Assembly: GCF_003207825.1 (NCBI RefSeq)
Contig: NZ_NKTY01000002.1
Span: 173,645 to 237,644, forward strand
Origin: Komagataeibacter saccharivorans
Lineage (GTDB): Bacteria > Pseudomonadota > Alphaproteobacteria > Acetobacterales > Acetobacteraceae
Direction: 5' to 3'
DNA length: 64,000 bases
A program made the translations under genes and the position numbers. The notes beneath the pieces are model-generated. The model searched no databases. It saw only the letters and a list, made by a program, of their open reading frames with translations, and was not told the origin of the DNA. This document shows, piece after piece, positions 36,239 to 45,098 of this stretch. Positions within the stretch are counted from its first letter, which is position 1, and the number at the start of each line of letters is the position of its first letter.

Positions 36239-37234
36239 TCAGTCCAGCATTCCGTGCTGGCGGAACCAGTCAATGGCGTCCTTCACCGCTTCACGCGCGG
36301 GACGCGGGGCATAGCCCAGTTCGCGTATCGCCTTGTCGGATGAAAAGAACATCTTCTTGTGCGACATGGCCAGCATTTCGCGCGTGACGCGCGGCGCAAT
36401 GCCAAAAGCGCGGGACAGCCATTCGCTGGCCACGGCCACCGGCCAGATCACCGCCTGTGGCAGGCTTATGCGTGGCGGGGCGACCCCGGCCAGTTCGGCG
36501 GTCATGGCGAACAGGTCGCGCAGCAGGTAGTTCTGGCCGCCAAGGATGTATTTTTCCCCGATCCGGCCGCGTTCCAGCGCCAGCGCATGCCCTTCCGCCA
36601 CGTCATCCACATGGACGATGTTTACGCCGGTATCGACATAGGCCGGCATGCGTCCCGCAGCACAGTCCAGGATCATCTGGCCCGTGGGCGTGGGCTTGAT
36701 GTCACGCGGGCCAACCGGGGTGGACGGGTTTACGATCACGGCAGGCAGGGCGCGTTCATGCACCAGACGCAGGACTTCCTGTTCTGCGCGGTATTTGGAG
36801 CGTTTGTAGATGCCGATCACGCCGTGTTCGTGCACCGGCGTTTCCTCATCGGAAATGGTGCCATCCCCGATCAGTCCCAGCGCCGCGACGGAGGAACAGT
36901 ACACGATCCGCTCCACCCCCGCCTTCTGTGCCGCGAGCATGAGGGCGCGCGTGCCTTCCACATTGGCGACCATCATGGGTACCGGATCGGGCACCCACAG
37001 CCGGTAATCCGCCGCGACATGGAACACGTAGCGGCAGCCCCTGACCGCCGCATCGAAGCTGCCGGGGGTGGACAGGTCCCCTTCCACCAGTTCGGCGGGA
37101 AGATCGCGCAGATTGGTCAGGTCGCTACCCTTGCGCACCATGAGCCGGAGCGTATGCCCCCGTTCAACCAGGTTGCGGGCAACGGCCGAGCCGACAAAAC
37201 CGGTCGCGCCGGTTACAAGTGTTGGGGCAGTCAT
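36239..37234 (-). CDS. hpnA: Hopanoid-associated sugar epimerase HpnA
   Basis: A 331-residue extended SDR of the HpnA type, first gene of the hopanoid operon. It begins TAPTLVTGATGFVGSAVARNL (NAD-binding) and has VYCSSVAALG and the Tyr-x-x-x-Lys in YKRSKYRAEQEVL, then NPSTPVGPRDIKPTPTGQ, a typical HpnA stretch. The ATG at 37234 is used; an in-frame GTG at 37249 overlaps the only GGAG. The substrate is unknown. It is divergent from the HpnL-type gene across about 190 bases that must hold both promoters. Confidence 0.9.
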   Translation of the reverse strand: MTAPTLVTGATGFVGSAVARNLVERGHTLRLMVRKGSDLTNLRDLPAELVEGDLSTPGSFDAAVRGCRYVFHVAADYRLWVPDPVPMMVANVEGTRALMLAAQKAGVERIVYCSSVAALGLIGDGTISDEETPVHEHGVIGIYKRSKYRAEQEVLRLVHERALPAVIVNPSTPVGPRDIKPTPTGQMILDCAAGRMPAYVDTGVNIVHVDDVAEGHALALERGRIGEKYILGGQNYLLRDLFAMTAELAGVAPPRISLPQAVIWPVAVASEWLSRAFGIAPRVTREMLAMSHKKMFFSSDKAIRELGYAPRPAREAVKDAIDWFRQHGMLD

Positions 37235-37428
37235 GGTCTGAACGATCACTCCGTCAGGGGACAGAATTCATGATTGCGACACGGACTCGCAACCGGCGGG
37301 CGTTCCATTTATCCCGACACCTCCCGGTGGCGCCAGACCCTGCTGTAGTGTAAGTCAGGCGCAGTCGACCGCTGTGGTACGAATTTTACCCGGCGTTCCG
37401 ACGCCCACAGACGAAGACGGACCCTTTC

Positions 37429-38514
37429 TTGAGAAAGCTCACGATCCTGCTGGCCATCCTTGGCCTGGCCCTGCTTACAGGCTTTACCGCGTGGTACGGG
37501 GCCGGTTCGGTCATGAAGGCCATCGTCTCCATCGGCTTCGTCGGATTCATGGCGACGGTGCTGGCGCAGCTTGCAGTCGATGCAATACTGGGTCTCGCCT
37601 GGCATGCAGCTTGTCGGGACATTCCGTTCGTCCAGCTTGTGGTTTCACGCATGATTCGGGATGCGGCCGCGTCCTGCCTGCCGTTTTCGCAGTTGGGCGG
37701 GATGGTGCTGGGCATCCGCGCCACATCATCAAGCGACCTGTTCGCCGGGCGTCGTGGCCGTCATGTGGACGGGGGGGAGGCCGCCTGCGCCAACCTTGTG
37801 GACATCACCACCGAGGTCATGGGCCAGATCCTGTTCATCCTGACCGCCGTGCTGTGCCTTATGGCCCACCAGCAGTCCAGCCCGTTCGCCCGTCCGGTGC
37901 TGATCGGTCTGGGGCTGCTGACGCTGGGCATCGCGGGCTTCATCTATACCCAGCGCCGGGGCGGCGACCTGCTCCGCGGCGTGGGGCGCAAGCTGGGGCA
38001 CAACATGGCCGCCCAGTGGCAGGACGCAATGCTGAGCAGCGCGGACAGCATACAGGAACGTTTCGACGCGATCTGGTCCCATCCGGGCCGCATCGCGCAG
38101 GGTGCGCTGCTGCATTACGTCGGATGGCTGGGCAGCGCCGCCACCATCTGGATCGCCTATTATTTCCTTGGCGCGCATCTGAGCTTCAGCGGCGCCGTGG
38201 CGATCGAGGGCGTGGCCTGCGGCATCATGTCCGTCTCGTTCCTCGTGCCCGCCGGGCTGGGGGTGCAGGAAGCGGCTTACATGGCGCTTGGTTCGGCCTT
38301 TGGCATCGCGCCGTCCGTCTCGCTGGGGCTGTCGCTGCTGCGGCGCGGGCGGGAACTGGTTATCGGCATTCCCATGCTGCTGCTGTGGCAGGGCATGGAA
38401 ATGCGCGGCCTGCGCCGCAGGCCGGCCACGCTGGATGATGCGGGGGCCGCCCCGGTCACCGCCCCGGTTTCCGTGCATGACCGGCCCCGGCAGACCGACG
38501 CCGCGCCCGAGTGA
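37429..38514 (+). CDS. HpnL-type membrane protein (UPF0104/LPG synthase-like), copy 1
   Basis: A 361-residue polytopic membrane protein of the UPF0104 family (lysylphosphatidylglycerol synthase membrane part), to which the hopanoid-linked HpnL belongs. About seven to eight hydrophobic segments are seen. Family-type stretches include SRMIRDAAASCLPFSQLGGMV, ANLVDITTEVMGQILF and FLVPAGLGVQEAAYMALG. The TTG start at 37429 has only a weak upstream purine tract, so the start is uncertain. It is divergent from hpnA, next to the hopanoid operon; a paralogue lies at 51948-52958. tyrC follows after 43 bases. Confidence 0.8.
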   Translation: MRKLTILLAILGLALLTGFTAWYGAGSVMKAIVSIGFVGFMATVLAQLAVDAILGLAWHAACRDIPFVQLVVSRMIRDAAASCLPFSQLGGMVLGIRATSSSDLFAGRRGRHVDGGEAACANLVDITTEVMGQILFILTAVLCLMAHQQSSPFARPVLIGLGLLTLGIAGFIYTQRRGGDLLRGVGRKLGHNMAAQWQDAMLSSADSIQERFDAIWSHPGRIAQGALLHYVGWLGSAATIWIAYYFLGAHLSFSGAVAIEGVACGIMSVSFLVPAGLGVQEAAYMALGSAFGIAPSVSLGLSLLRRGRELVIGIPMLLLWQGMEMRGLRRRPATLDDAGAAPVTAPVSVHDRPRQTDAAPE

Positions 38515-38557
38515 GGGCGCTTTTTTTCAAGAACCTTCAGCCAGACAGATTCCCATC

Positions 38558-39463
38558 ATGACGACGGACCCCACCGTTCCCCTGTTTGATACGCTGACCA
38601 TTATCGGGCCGGGCCTGATCGGGTCGTCCATCCTGCGCCGCGCGCTGGATGACCGGCGTATCGCGCGCAGGCTGATTGCATGCGACATAAGCCCAGAGGT
38701 CCGCGCCCGTGTGGCTGAACTGGGAATCGCCGACGTGATCGAGGCTGATCCGGTTGCCGCCGCGCGGGATGCTGACTGTGTAATCCTGTGCGTGCCCGTC
38801 GGGGCGATCGCCATGGTGGCGGCGCAGGTCATGCCGGTCATGAAGCCCGGCGCGATCCTCAGCGAGGTCGGATCGGTCAAGAAAACGGTCATGGACGCCA
38901 TGGAACCGCTTCTGACTGCCTGTCCCGATATTGCTTTCGTGCCTGCGCATCCGATGGCGGGCACCGAGTTTTCCGGGCCGGATGCCGGATTCGCCACCCT
39001 GTTCGAGGACAGGTGGTGCCTGCTGACCCCGCCGGAAAACACGCCTGCTTCCGCCATCGCGCGCATTACCGCCCTGTGGGAAATGATGGGCGCGCGGGTG
39101 CGCAGCATGACCGTCGAACATCATGACCGCGTCTGCGCCATTGTCAGTCACCTGCCACACCTTCTGGCCTTCACCATCTGCGGCACGGCGGATGATCTGG
39201 CGGATGAAACCCGCTCCGAAGTGCTGGATTTCGCGGCATCGGGCTTTCGGGACTTCACGCGCATCGCGGCGTCGGACCCGGTCATGTGGCGTGACATCTT
39301 TCTCAATAACCGTGAAGCCCTGCTGGACATGCTCGACCGCTTCGTTGCGGATGCGCAGGCGATGGGCAACGCCATCCGCACCGGCAACGAAGATGTGATC
39401 GTAAGCCGGATCAACCGGGGCCGCGCCATCCGGCGCAGCCTGATCGAGAACCGGCAGGCGTAA
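38558..39463 (+). CDS. tyrC: Prephenate/arogenate dehydrogenase
   Basis: A 301-residue NAD(P)-dependent enzyme of tyrosine synthesis. It begins with the Rossmann motif LTIIGPGLIGSSILRRAL, has SEVGSVKKTVMDAM and the catalytic region FVPAHPMAGTEFSGPDAG, and a helical C-terminal half with HHDRVCAIVSHLPHLLAF. No ACT or chorismate mutase domain is fused. The ATG at 38558 gives the family-standard start. It lies 43 bases after the HpnL-type gene on the same strand and is convergent with pyk. Confidence 0.92.
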   Translation: MTTDPTVPLFDTLTIIGPGLIGSSILRRALDDRRIARRLIACDISPEVRARVAELGIADVIEADPVAAARDADCVILCVPVGAIAMVAAQVMPVMKPGAILSEVGSVKKTVMDAMEPLLTACPDIAFVPAHPMAGTEFSGPDAGFATLFEDRWCLLTPPENTPASAIARITALWEMMGARVRSMTVEHHDRVCAIVSHLPHLLAFTICGTADDLADETRSEVLDFAASGFRDFTRIAASDPVMWRDIFLNNREALLDMLDRFVADAQAMGNAIRTGNEDVIVSRINRGRAIRRSLIENRQA

Positions 39464-39488
39464 CGCCGGTTCCACGCTTTCGGGTGGT

Positions 39489-40931
39489 TCAGGTAATGAT
39501 CGCAACCCGCAGCGTATTGGTGCTGCCCGCCACGCCAAAGGGCAGCCCCGCCACGATCACCACCGCATCGCCAACCGCGCCATAACCATCCATATGGGCG
39601 ATGGACAGCGCCTGATCCACGACGCTTTCGATCGTATGCACCGGCGTTTCCTGCCCCACGGATATGGCCTGCACGCCCCATGCCACGGCCAGCCTGCGGG
39701 CCGCGTCATCGGTCGGGGTCAGGCCAAGGATGGTGCAGGACGGCCGTTCGCGTGCGATCCGCAGCGCCGTGCGTCCCGCAAGCGTAAAGGCCGCAATGGC
39801 GGAGGCACCCACCGTGGACGCGACCTGCCGCGTGGCGGCGGCAATGGCGCCCGCCACGTCATGATCGGGTTCCGGGGCGGAGGTTTCCATCTGCCGCCGC
39901 CACCCTTCGTCCTCCTCCACACCGCGTACGATGCGGTCCATGATGGCCACGGCTTCACGCGGGTATGACCCCACGGCGGTTTCGGCCGACAGCATGACCG
40001 CATCCGCCCCGTCGAACACTGCCGTCGCCACATCCGATGCCTCCGCACGGGTCGGTGTGGGCGCATGGATCATGCTTTCCAGCATCTGGGTGGCCACCAC
40101 CACCGGGCGGCCCAGTCGCCGGGCCACGCGGATGATGCGCTTCTGCGCCAGCGGCACGCGTTCGGGCGGCAGTTCAACGCCCAGATCGCCACGCGCCACC
40201 ATCACCGCATCGGACAGGGCGACGATCTCCTCCAGATTGTCCATGGCCTGCGGTTTTTCCAGCTTGGTCATGATCCACGCACGGCCATCGGCCAACTGGC
40301 GGGCTTCACGCACATCCTCGGGCCGCTGGACGAAGGACAGGCCCACATATTCAATGCCCAGATCCAGTGCGAAGGCCATGTCCGCACGGTCCTTGTCCGT
40401 CAGGGCCGGGATGGGCAGGACAACGTCCGGCACATTGACGCCCTTGTGATCGGACAGGACACCGCCCAGCACCACTTCCGTCAGCAGGAAATCGTCGCCG
40501 CGTTCACAGACCCGCAGCGCCAGACGCCCGTCGTCAAGCAGCAGCGTGCTGCCCTGCGCGGCGGCGGCAAGGATTTCGGGATGGGGCAGGCAGACACGCG
40601 CCTCGTTTCCCGGCGTGGGGTCGAGATCAAGCCGGAAATGGGCCCCTGCGGTCAGTTGCGTGCGTCCGTTGACGAAATTGCCCACACGCAGTTTCGGCCC
40701 CTGCACATCGGCCAGAATGCCGATGGGGCGGCCCAGTTCGGCTTCCACATCGCGGATCACGCCATGGCGCGCGGCATGATCCTCATGCGTGCCGTGGGAA
40801 AAATTGAGCCGGAATACATCCACTCCCGCCACGGCCAGCGCGCGTATGGTCGCATGGTCTGATGTTGCCGGGCCCAATGTGGATACGATCTTGGTCCGGC
40901 GCATGGCACGATACGGTGTTTCCGGCATCAT
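39489..40931 (-). CDS. pyk: Pyruvate kinase
   Basis: Pyk makes pyruvate and ATP from phosphoenolpyruvate. The 480-residue protein has the family order: RRTKIVSTLGPATSD at the start, FRLNFSHGTHEDH, the active-site signature IMTKLEKPQAMDNLEEIV with its catalytic lysine, and VMVARGDLGVELPPERVPLAQ. The B domain and the C-terminal domain (SAIAAFTLAGRTALRIARERP) are both present. Two tandem ATGs (40931, 40928) are possible starts. Transcribed alone. Confidence 0.96.
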   Translation of the reverse strand: MMPETPYRAMRRTKIVSTLGPATSDHATIRALAVAGVDVFRLNFSHGTHEDHAARHGVIRDVEAELGRPIGILADVQGPKLRVGNFVNGRTQLTAGAHFRLDLDPTPGNEARVCLPHPEILAAAAQGSTLLLDDGRLALRVCERGDDFLLTEVVLGGVLSDHKGVNVPDVVLPIPALTDKDRADMAFALDLGIEYVGLSFVQRPEDVREARQLADGRAWIMTKLEKPQAMDNLEEIVALSDAVMVARGDLGVELPPERVPLAQKRIIRVARRLGRPVVVATQMLESMIHAPTPTRAEASDVATAVFDGADAVMLSAETAVGSYPREAVAIMDRIVRGVEEDEGWRRQMETSAPEPDHDVAGAIAAATRQVASTVGASAIAAFTLAGRTALRIARERPSCTILGLTPTDDAARRLAVAWGVQAISVGQETPVHTIESVVDQALSIAHMDGYGAVGDAVVIVAGLPFGVAGSTNTLRVAIIT

Positions 40932-40958
40932 TTTCTCCCGCTCTGTTCATCTTTGCCC

Positions 40959-41954
40959 TCAGGAGGGCGATATGACCTCCTGCGGTAACAGTCCCCAAAA
41001 CGCGCTGCGTTCCAGCCAGCCGCTGTACTGCTTGACCGAAACCTTGCACCATGCCGATCCTGCCTGGCACTGGCGCAGGGTGCCCACCACACCGGGGCGC
41101 AGCACGGCAGTCACGGCGGATGTCGTGCTGGCATCCGCGCGCAGCATGACCGCCCCCCTGACCCGACCCGCCTCGGCCACGTCCGCCACATGGCCGACCA
41201 CCCGTGTATCGGCGCGCCCGATCACATCGGTTTCCTTGGCGGATGGCTGGTTGGTCTGCTGCGCGTCTCCCTGTGGGGGCAGTCCCGGGATGACAAACGT
41301 GCGGGTTCCCACAAGGGTTGCCTGCTGGACCCATCCCTTCTGTCCGTCCGCGTCCTCGACCAGACGCCAGACATCGAATTCCCGCTCGATCCTGACCGGC
41401 AGTCCACGGCGGTGATAGACCCAGTCGATGGGATAGCGCTGGCCCGGCCCCGTGCGCATGTTGACTTCATCAGCGCGGAAGGCGGCGAAGCGGGGCAGGG
41501 GCAGGCCGGTCACGCTGCCCTTGCTGTTGTCCACAGGCTGGATCGTGGCGGTATCCGGCGTGGCTGGTACGGGCGGCGGCGGAGTATGCGCCGCACTTTT
41601 CGCCGCAACGACACCGGCCCCCGCACCGGCGGCGACGCCTGCCGCCACGGCTGCGGCATGGTGGTGGCGGGCCGTATGGGATTTCACCTTTTTCTCGGTG
41701 GCCGCGTGGACATGGGCATGGCCCAGACTGCTGGCTGCCGCATGGGTGCTGCTATGGGCGGTCGCAGCCTGCCCCGCGTGATGCGCATGGTGATGCGCTG
41801 TTTTGGTGGTGGTCGCGGGGGCGGCTGCGTAGCCGTGCCCCATGCCTGTGGCCAGCACGGCCACGCAGCCTGCCAGATATCCCCACCGTACCGGGGCGCG
41901 GGACGGCGCCGGGGCCGGTCGCGCCAGGAATTCATGCCGCACGCACTGCGCCAT
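40959..41954 (-). CDS. Exported SH3-domain protein with His/Ala-rich linker
   Basis: A 331-residue membrane-anchored or secreted protein. An N-terminal hydrophobic stretch (about residues 23-42) is followed by a long low-complexity region rich in His, Ala and Thr (HHHAHHAGQAA, HTARHHHAAAVAAG), then two bacterial SH3-like domains. The first starts FRADEVNMRTGPGQRYPIDW; the second follows VMLRADASTTSAVTAVL and ends KQYSGWLERSAFWG. Such domains bind peptidoglycan peptides or act as envelope scaffolds. ATG at 41954 has AAGGA 12 bases before it; an upstream TTG was rejected. It follows the DsrE-like gene by 15 bases. Confidence 0.8.
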   Translation of the reverse strand: MAQCVRHEFLARPAPAPSRAPVRWGYLAGCVAVLATGMGHGYAAAPATTTKTAHHHAHHAGQAATAHSSTHAAASSLGHAHVHAATEKKVKSHTARHHHAAAVAAGVAAGAGAGVVAAKSAAHTPPPPVPATPDTATIQPVDNSKGSVTGLPLPRFAAFRADEVNMRTGPGQRYPIDWVYHRRGLPVRIEREFDVWRLVEDADGQKGWVQQATLVGTRTFVIPGLPPQGDAQQTNQPSAKETDVIGRADTRVVGHVADVAEAGRVRGAVMLRADASTTSAVTAVLRPGVVGTLRQCQAGSAWCKVSVKQYSGWLERSAFWGLLPQEVISPS

Positions 41955-41969
41955 CGCGTTCTTCAATCC

Positions 41970-42356
41970 TTACAGGGTTATGATCTGCCGCCCCCGGGCG
42001 GCTTCGAGGAAGGTGGGAATACCCGCAACCTGTACTCCATCAAGCAGGAGATCGGGGTCAAGGCCACATAATTTCAGCGCGGCTTCACATACCATGAGGG
42101 TCGCATCGAATTCGATCACAGCCTCCCGTAGCGTATCCATGCCCGCAACACCGCGTGCGCGCACTTCCATGTCATCGGCGGCATCGTGCAGGCCATGCCA
42201 GTCACGCGCCAGCGCATGCACGCCCCGCCCCGCCGCGAACAGGGTGACGGGACGACCAATGGCCAGCGCCCCTGCGGCTACGACAAAGGCATAATGGGCG
42301 CGGGCATATGCGCCATCATATAACAGGATGGCCAGCGCGCCGTCATCATGCGTCAT
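41970..42356 (-). CDS. DsrE/DsrF-like family protein
   Basis: A 128-residue protein of the DsrE-like fold, a group that includes sulfur-relay proteins. ATG at 42356 gives MTHDDGALAILLYDGAYARAHY; longer in-frame reading runs into Pro/Thr-rich nonsense inside moeB. It has the usual central FDATLMVCEAALKLCGL, with two cysteines that could carry persulfide, and ends with an alpha/beta pattern (GVQVAGIPTFLEAARG). Its start overlaps the moeB stop by 11 bases. A sulfur-transfer role linked to MoeB is an inference. Confidence 0.8.
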   Translation of the reverse strand: MTHDDGALAILLYDGAYARAHYAFVVAAGALAIGRPVTLFAAGRGVHALARDWHGLHDAADDMEVRARGVAGMDTLREAVIEFDATLMVCEAALKLCGLDPDLLLDGVQVAGIPTFLEAARGRQIITL

Positions 42357-43176
42357 GCGTGGCCTCCGCCGGGATGCGGCAGGTCGGGGCCGTGGCGTGG
42401 CGATGGGCGGACAGGTCGTGAATGGTGGGATGCGCGCCGCACAGGGCACAGTCGGGGTCAGCGGGCAGGGCGATGGTGTGAAAGCGCATGGCCAATGCGT
42501 CCCATACCAGCAGGCGACCGGCAAGGCTTTCGCCGATCTGCAGGATTTCCTTCAGGGCTTCCGTTGCCTGAAGCGTGCCCATGACACCGGTTACCGCGCC
42601 AAAGACCCCCGCTTCGGCGCAGGAAGGGGTGGTGCCGGCGGGCGGGGCTTCGGGGTACAGGCAGCGATAGCACGGACCGCCGGGCCGGAAGGTGGAAAGC
42701 TGGCCTTCAAAACGCAGCACGGCGGCGGAGATGAGGGTGCGCCCTTCCAGCGCGCAGGCATCGGCCACCAGATAGCGGGTGGCGAAATTGTCGCAGCCAT
42801 CGCAGACGAGGTCGTAACCACGCACCAGTTCGCGCGCATTGTCCGCCGTCAGCCGGACGTTATGACAATCGACCTGCGTTCCCGGATTGATCGCACGCAG
42901 CGCCTGTGCCGCCGAATCGACCTTGGGCTGACCGATCCGGTCGGTCACATGCGCGATCTGGCGCTGCAGGTTGGACAGCTCGACCACATCGTCATCCACC
43001 AGCCCGATCCGGCCAACACCCGCCGCCGCCAGATACAGCGCCACGGGCGACCCCAGGCCACCCGCGCCCACAACCAGAATACTGGCTTTTTTCAAGGCGT
43101 CCTGCCCGGTTCCGCCTACTTCGGGCAGAAGGATGTGGCGCGCGTAGCGCTGGATCTCGTCTTCGGAAAAATTCAT
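42346..43176 (-). CDS. moeB: MoeB/ThiF/HesA-family sulfur-carrier adenylyltransferase
   Basis: An E1-like enzyme that adenylates the C-terminus of a small sulfur-carrier protein such as MoaD or ThiS. The 276-residue protein starts NFSEDEIQRYARHILLPEVGG and has the nucleotide motif VVGAGGLGSPVALYLAAAGV, then VDDDVVELSNLQRQIAH. Zinc-binding pairs appear as CYRCLYP and CALCGAHP. ATG at 43176 follows AGGAG by about seven bases. moeB and thiF cannot be told apart by sequence alone; no carrier gene is adjacent. It heads the moeB-dsrE-SH3 set. Confidence 0.87.
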   Translation of the reverse strand: MNFSEDEIQRYARHILLPEVGGTGQDALKKASILVVGAGGLGSPVALYLAAAGVGRIGLVDDDVVELSNLQRQIAHVTDRIGQPKVDSAAQALRAINPGTQVDCHNVRLTADNARELVRGYDLVCDGCDNFATRYLVADACALEGRTLISAAVLRFEGQLSTFRPGGPCYRCLYPEAPPAGTTPSCAEAGVFGAVTGVMGTLQATEALKEILQIGESLAGRLLVWDALAMRFHTIALPADPDCALCGAHPTIHDLSAHRHATAPTCRIPAEATHDA

Positions 43177-43372
43177 CCCTGTCTCCTGCACGATCCCGCA
43201 GCCCCTTCATGGCGGATACACCCCACCCGCGCCACAACGCAGCCGGAAGCCGCGTGCGGGAGTTCACGATTACGTGATAATTTCTTCATGCAATCATGAA
43301 ACCAATGCATGCCGGATATGTTTCCAGTATAGTCCAGTTACGGCGTGAAACCATTAGGGGGAGTATAAATCA

Positions 43373-44005
43373 ATGTCTTATCTTTCCCGTATGGAAATTC
43401 CATCCGGCCTGTCCTCCCTGCGTCGCCAGCAGGCGCGCTGGGTCTGTGCCGGGACGCTGGCCGCCGCCACGTCGCTGTATGCCGCGTCGCCTTTTTTCAC
43501 GCTGTGGTCCATCACATCCGCCATCCGCGCCCACGACATGGGCAGCCTGAACACCACGCTCAAGTGGGACACGGTGCGCAGCAGCCTGAAAAATCAGGTT
43601 GTGGATGGCCTGATCGGCCCCACGCATGCGGATGATGAACTGCCGGAATTCGGCTCGTCCTTCGCGTCCTCCGCCGTGTCCAACGCGATTGATGAGGAAG
43701 TGCGCCCTGACAGGCTGGGCAATCTGGTCGATCACCTGATGCCCCATGAACAGGTTGCGGCGCCCATGGGTGTGCCCGCCATGGTGGGCATGCTGGGTCG
43801 TGTGCACATGCACTTCACCCATCCCGGCGTGTTCGAGGCGAGTGTCATCATGCCCGGGCATGAAAATGAAACGCCGCTGCGCCTTCAGATGCGCATCCAC
43901 GGTTTTCAGTGGAAGATTCATAGCGTGGGACTACCCGCCCCGCGCCAGCAGCCCCTGATCGAGGCGTCGGCCGGGCCGGTTCCGCAGCGCGTGACGCAGC
44001 CCTAG
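43373..44005 (+). CDS. DUF2939 family protein
   Basis: A 210-residue protein matching the DUF2939 pattern, common in alphaproteobacteria and of unknown function. An N-terminal membrane segment (VCAGTLAAATSLYAASPFFTLW) is followed by a typical stretch ITSAIRAHDMGSLNTTLKWDTVRSSLKNQV and then a region with ELPEFGSSFASSAVSNAIDE. The C-terminal part is likely beta-rich (FQWKIHSVGLP). GGGGGAG precedes the ATG by nine bases. Flanked by non-coding gaps, so likely monocistronic. Confidence 0.8.
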   Translation: MSYLSRMEIPSGLSSLRRQQARWVCAGTLAAATSLYAASPFFTLWSITSAIRAHDMGSLNTTLKWDTVRSSLKNQVVDGLIGPTHADDELPEFGSSFASSAVSNAIDEEVRPDRLGNLVDHLMPHEQVAAPMGVPAMVGMLGRVHMHFTHPGVFEASVIMPGHENETPLRLQMRIHGFQWKIHSVGLPAPRQQPLIEASAGPVPQRVTQP

Positions 44006-44049
44006 GCCGCGTGGTGGCGGGATAATGCGCCCGCCGCGCAGGAACCCGG

Positions 44050-44277
44050 TTATTTCGGGGCAGGCAGGTCTTCCTCAAGCACCGTCATGTGTACGGCGTA
44101 GGACACTTCACCTTCATCTTCATCGCGGTGGACCGTACCCACCACTTCGCCGTTGACGGCCAGTTCAACCGACAGGCCCGCCCGCGGCGGTGCATTGACG
44201 GTCAGACCCGGTGAGCCCAGCAGGCGACGCAGGCAGACCTGAAGACGCGAAATCTCGGAAGAGGACATGGTACCCAT
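44050..44277 (-). CDS. DUF3126 family protein
   Basis: A 75-residue cytosolic protein of the DUF3126 family, small proteins of unknown function in alphaproteobacteria. It begins MGTMSSSEISRLQVCLRRLL and continues GSPGLTVN... and VELAVNGEVVGTVHRDEDEGEVSYAVHMTVL, matching the family's helix plus beta-sheet pattern. ATG at 44277 has a GGAG about 12 bases away; an ATG at 44268 is possible. Convergent with DUF2939. Confidence 0.75.
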   Translation of the reverse strand: MGTMSSSEISRLQVCLRRLLGSPGLTVNAPPRAGLSVELAVNGEVVGTVHRDEDEGEVSYAVHMTVLEEDLPAPK

Positions 44278-44543
44278 GAAACGTATGTTCTCCACAATGG
44301 CAGGACCAGCCGGGAATAGGATCAGGACCGGATACGCCCCGTTTGTCAACGCGCGTGGCCGGTCCGGTCAGGATCGCGCGGCTGCCCCGTCGGAACACGG
44401 GCATCGCCGCAGGCTATAGGCACATGCGGCGCGCGCCGCAACCGGCGTGCCCATGATTTTCCTTATCCCTGCCCCGCCCGCGCCACGATTACCCTGTTCT
44501 GTCGACCATGGCGCAACACCAGTAAGAAGGGAGAACAGCGACC

Positions 44544-45098
44544 ATGCGTATAAGATCGTTTCCCCGGCTGATGCTGCTCATGGCCCTGCTTGGTCCCACC
44601 GCCGGGCTGACAGCACTCGCGGCCAGTCTGCCCACGACCACGGCCACAACCGAAACCGCGTCAAGCCTGAGCGCCCGCGCCCTTGCCCGCCAGATTCATG
44701 AAGAAGGCGCGCAGGCCACCGTCCACGCGCTGGATGAACAGAAGGCATGGCCCCGCCTGCGCCGCGCCGTGGCCGCTGGCTGGGATGGGTGGATCGAACT
44801 GGTGCCTGACCTGATCACCCATGCCGATGACGCAACCGCCAGCCGCCTGCGCACATCGCTGCGTCAGGCCCTGCCGCGTAATCCGTATGCCGTGCTGTCC
44901 ATAATTGATCCGGGCAATGGCGCGCTGCTGGGGGCGGGGGCGCTGTGCACCGCCCATGGCATGCCGGCGCGCTGGCGGCAGGACAGCATCCGCGCCATCG
45001 GTGCGGTGCATGACATCCATCTGGCCCACCAGAATGCGGACTGCCTTGCCGCCCTGTCGGCTGGCCTGCCTACTGAAACGGCAGATAACGGAACGTGA
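44544..45098 (+). CDS. Exported protein of unknown function
   Basis: A 184-residue protein that I do not recognise. A signal peptide (about 1-27, ending near GLTALAA) is followed by a Thr-rich linker and a mostly helical body with ARALARQIHEEGAQATVHAL and WDGWIELVPDLITHADD. Two cysteines near the C-terminus (CTAHG and NADCLAAL) could form a disulfide. AGGGAG precedes the ATG. Its last 29 bases overlap, on the other strand, the 3' end of the following porin gene. Confidence 0.7.
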   Translation: MRIRSFPRLMLLMALLGPTAGLTALAASLPTTTATTETASSLSARALARQIHEEGAQATVHALDEQKAWPRLRRAVAAGWDGWIELVPDLITHADDATASRLRTSLRQALPRNPYAVLSIIDPGNGALLGAGALCTAHGMPARWRQDSIRAIGAVHDIHLAHQNADCLAALSAGLPTETADNGT

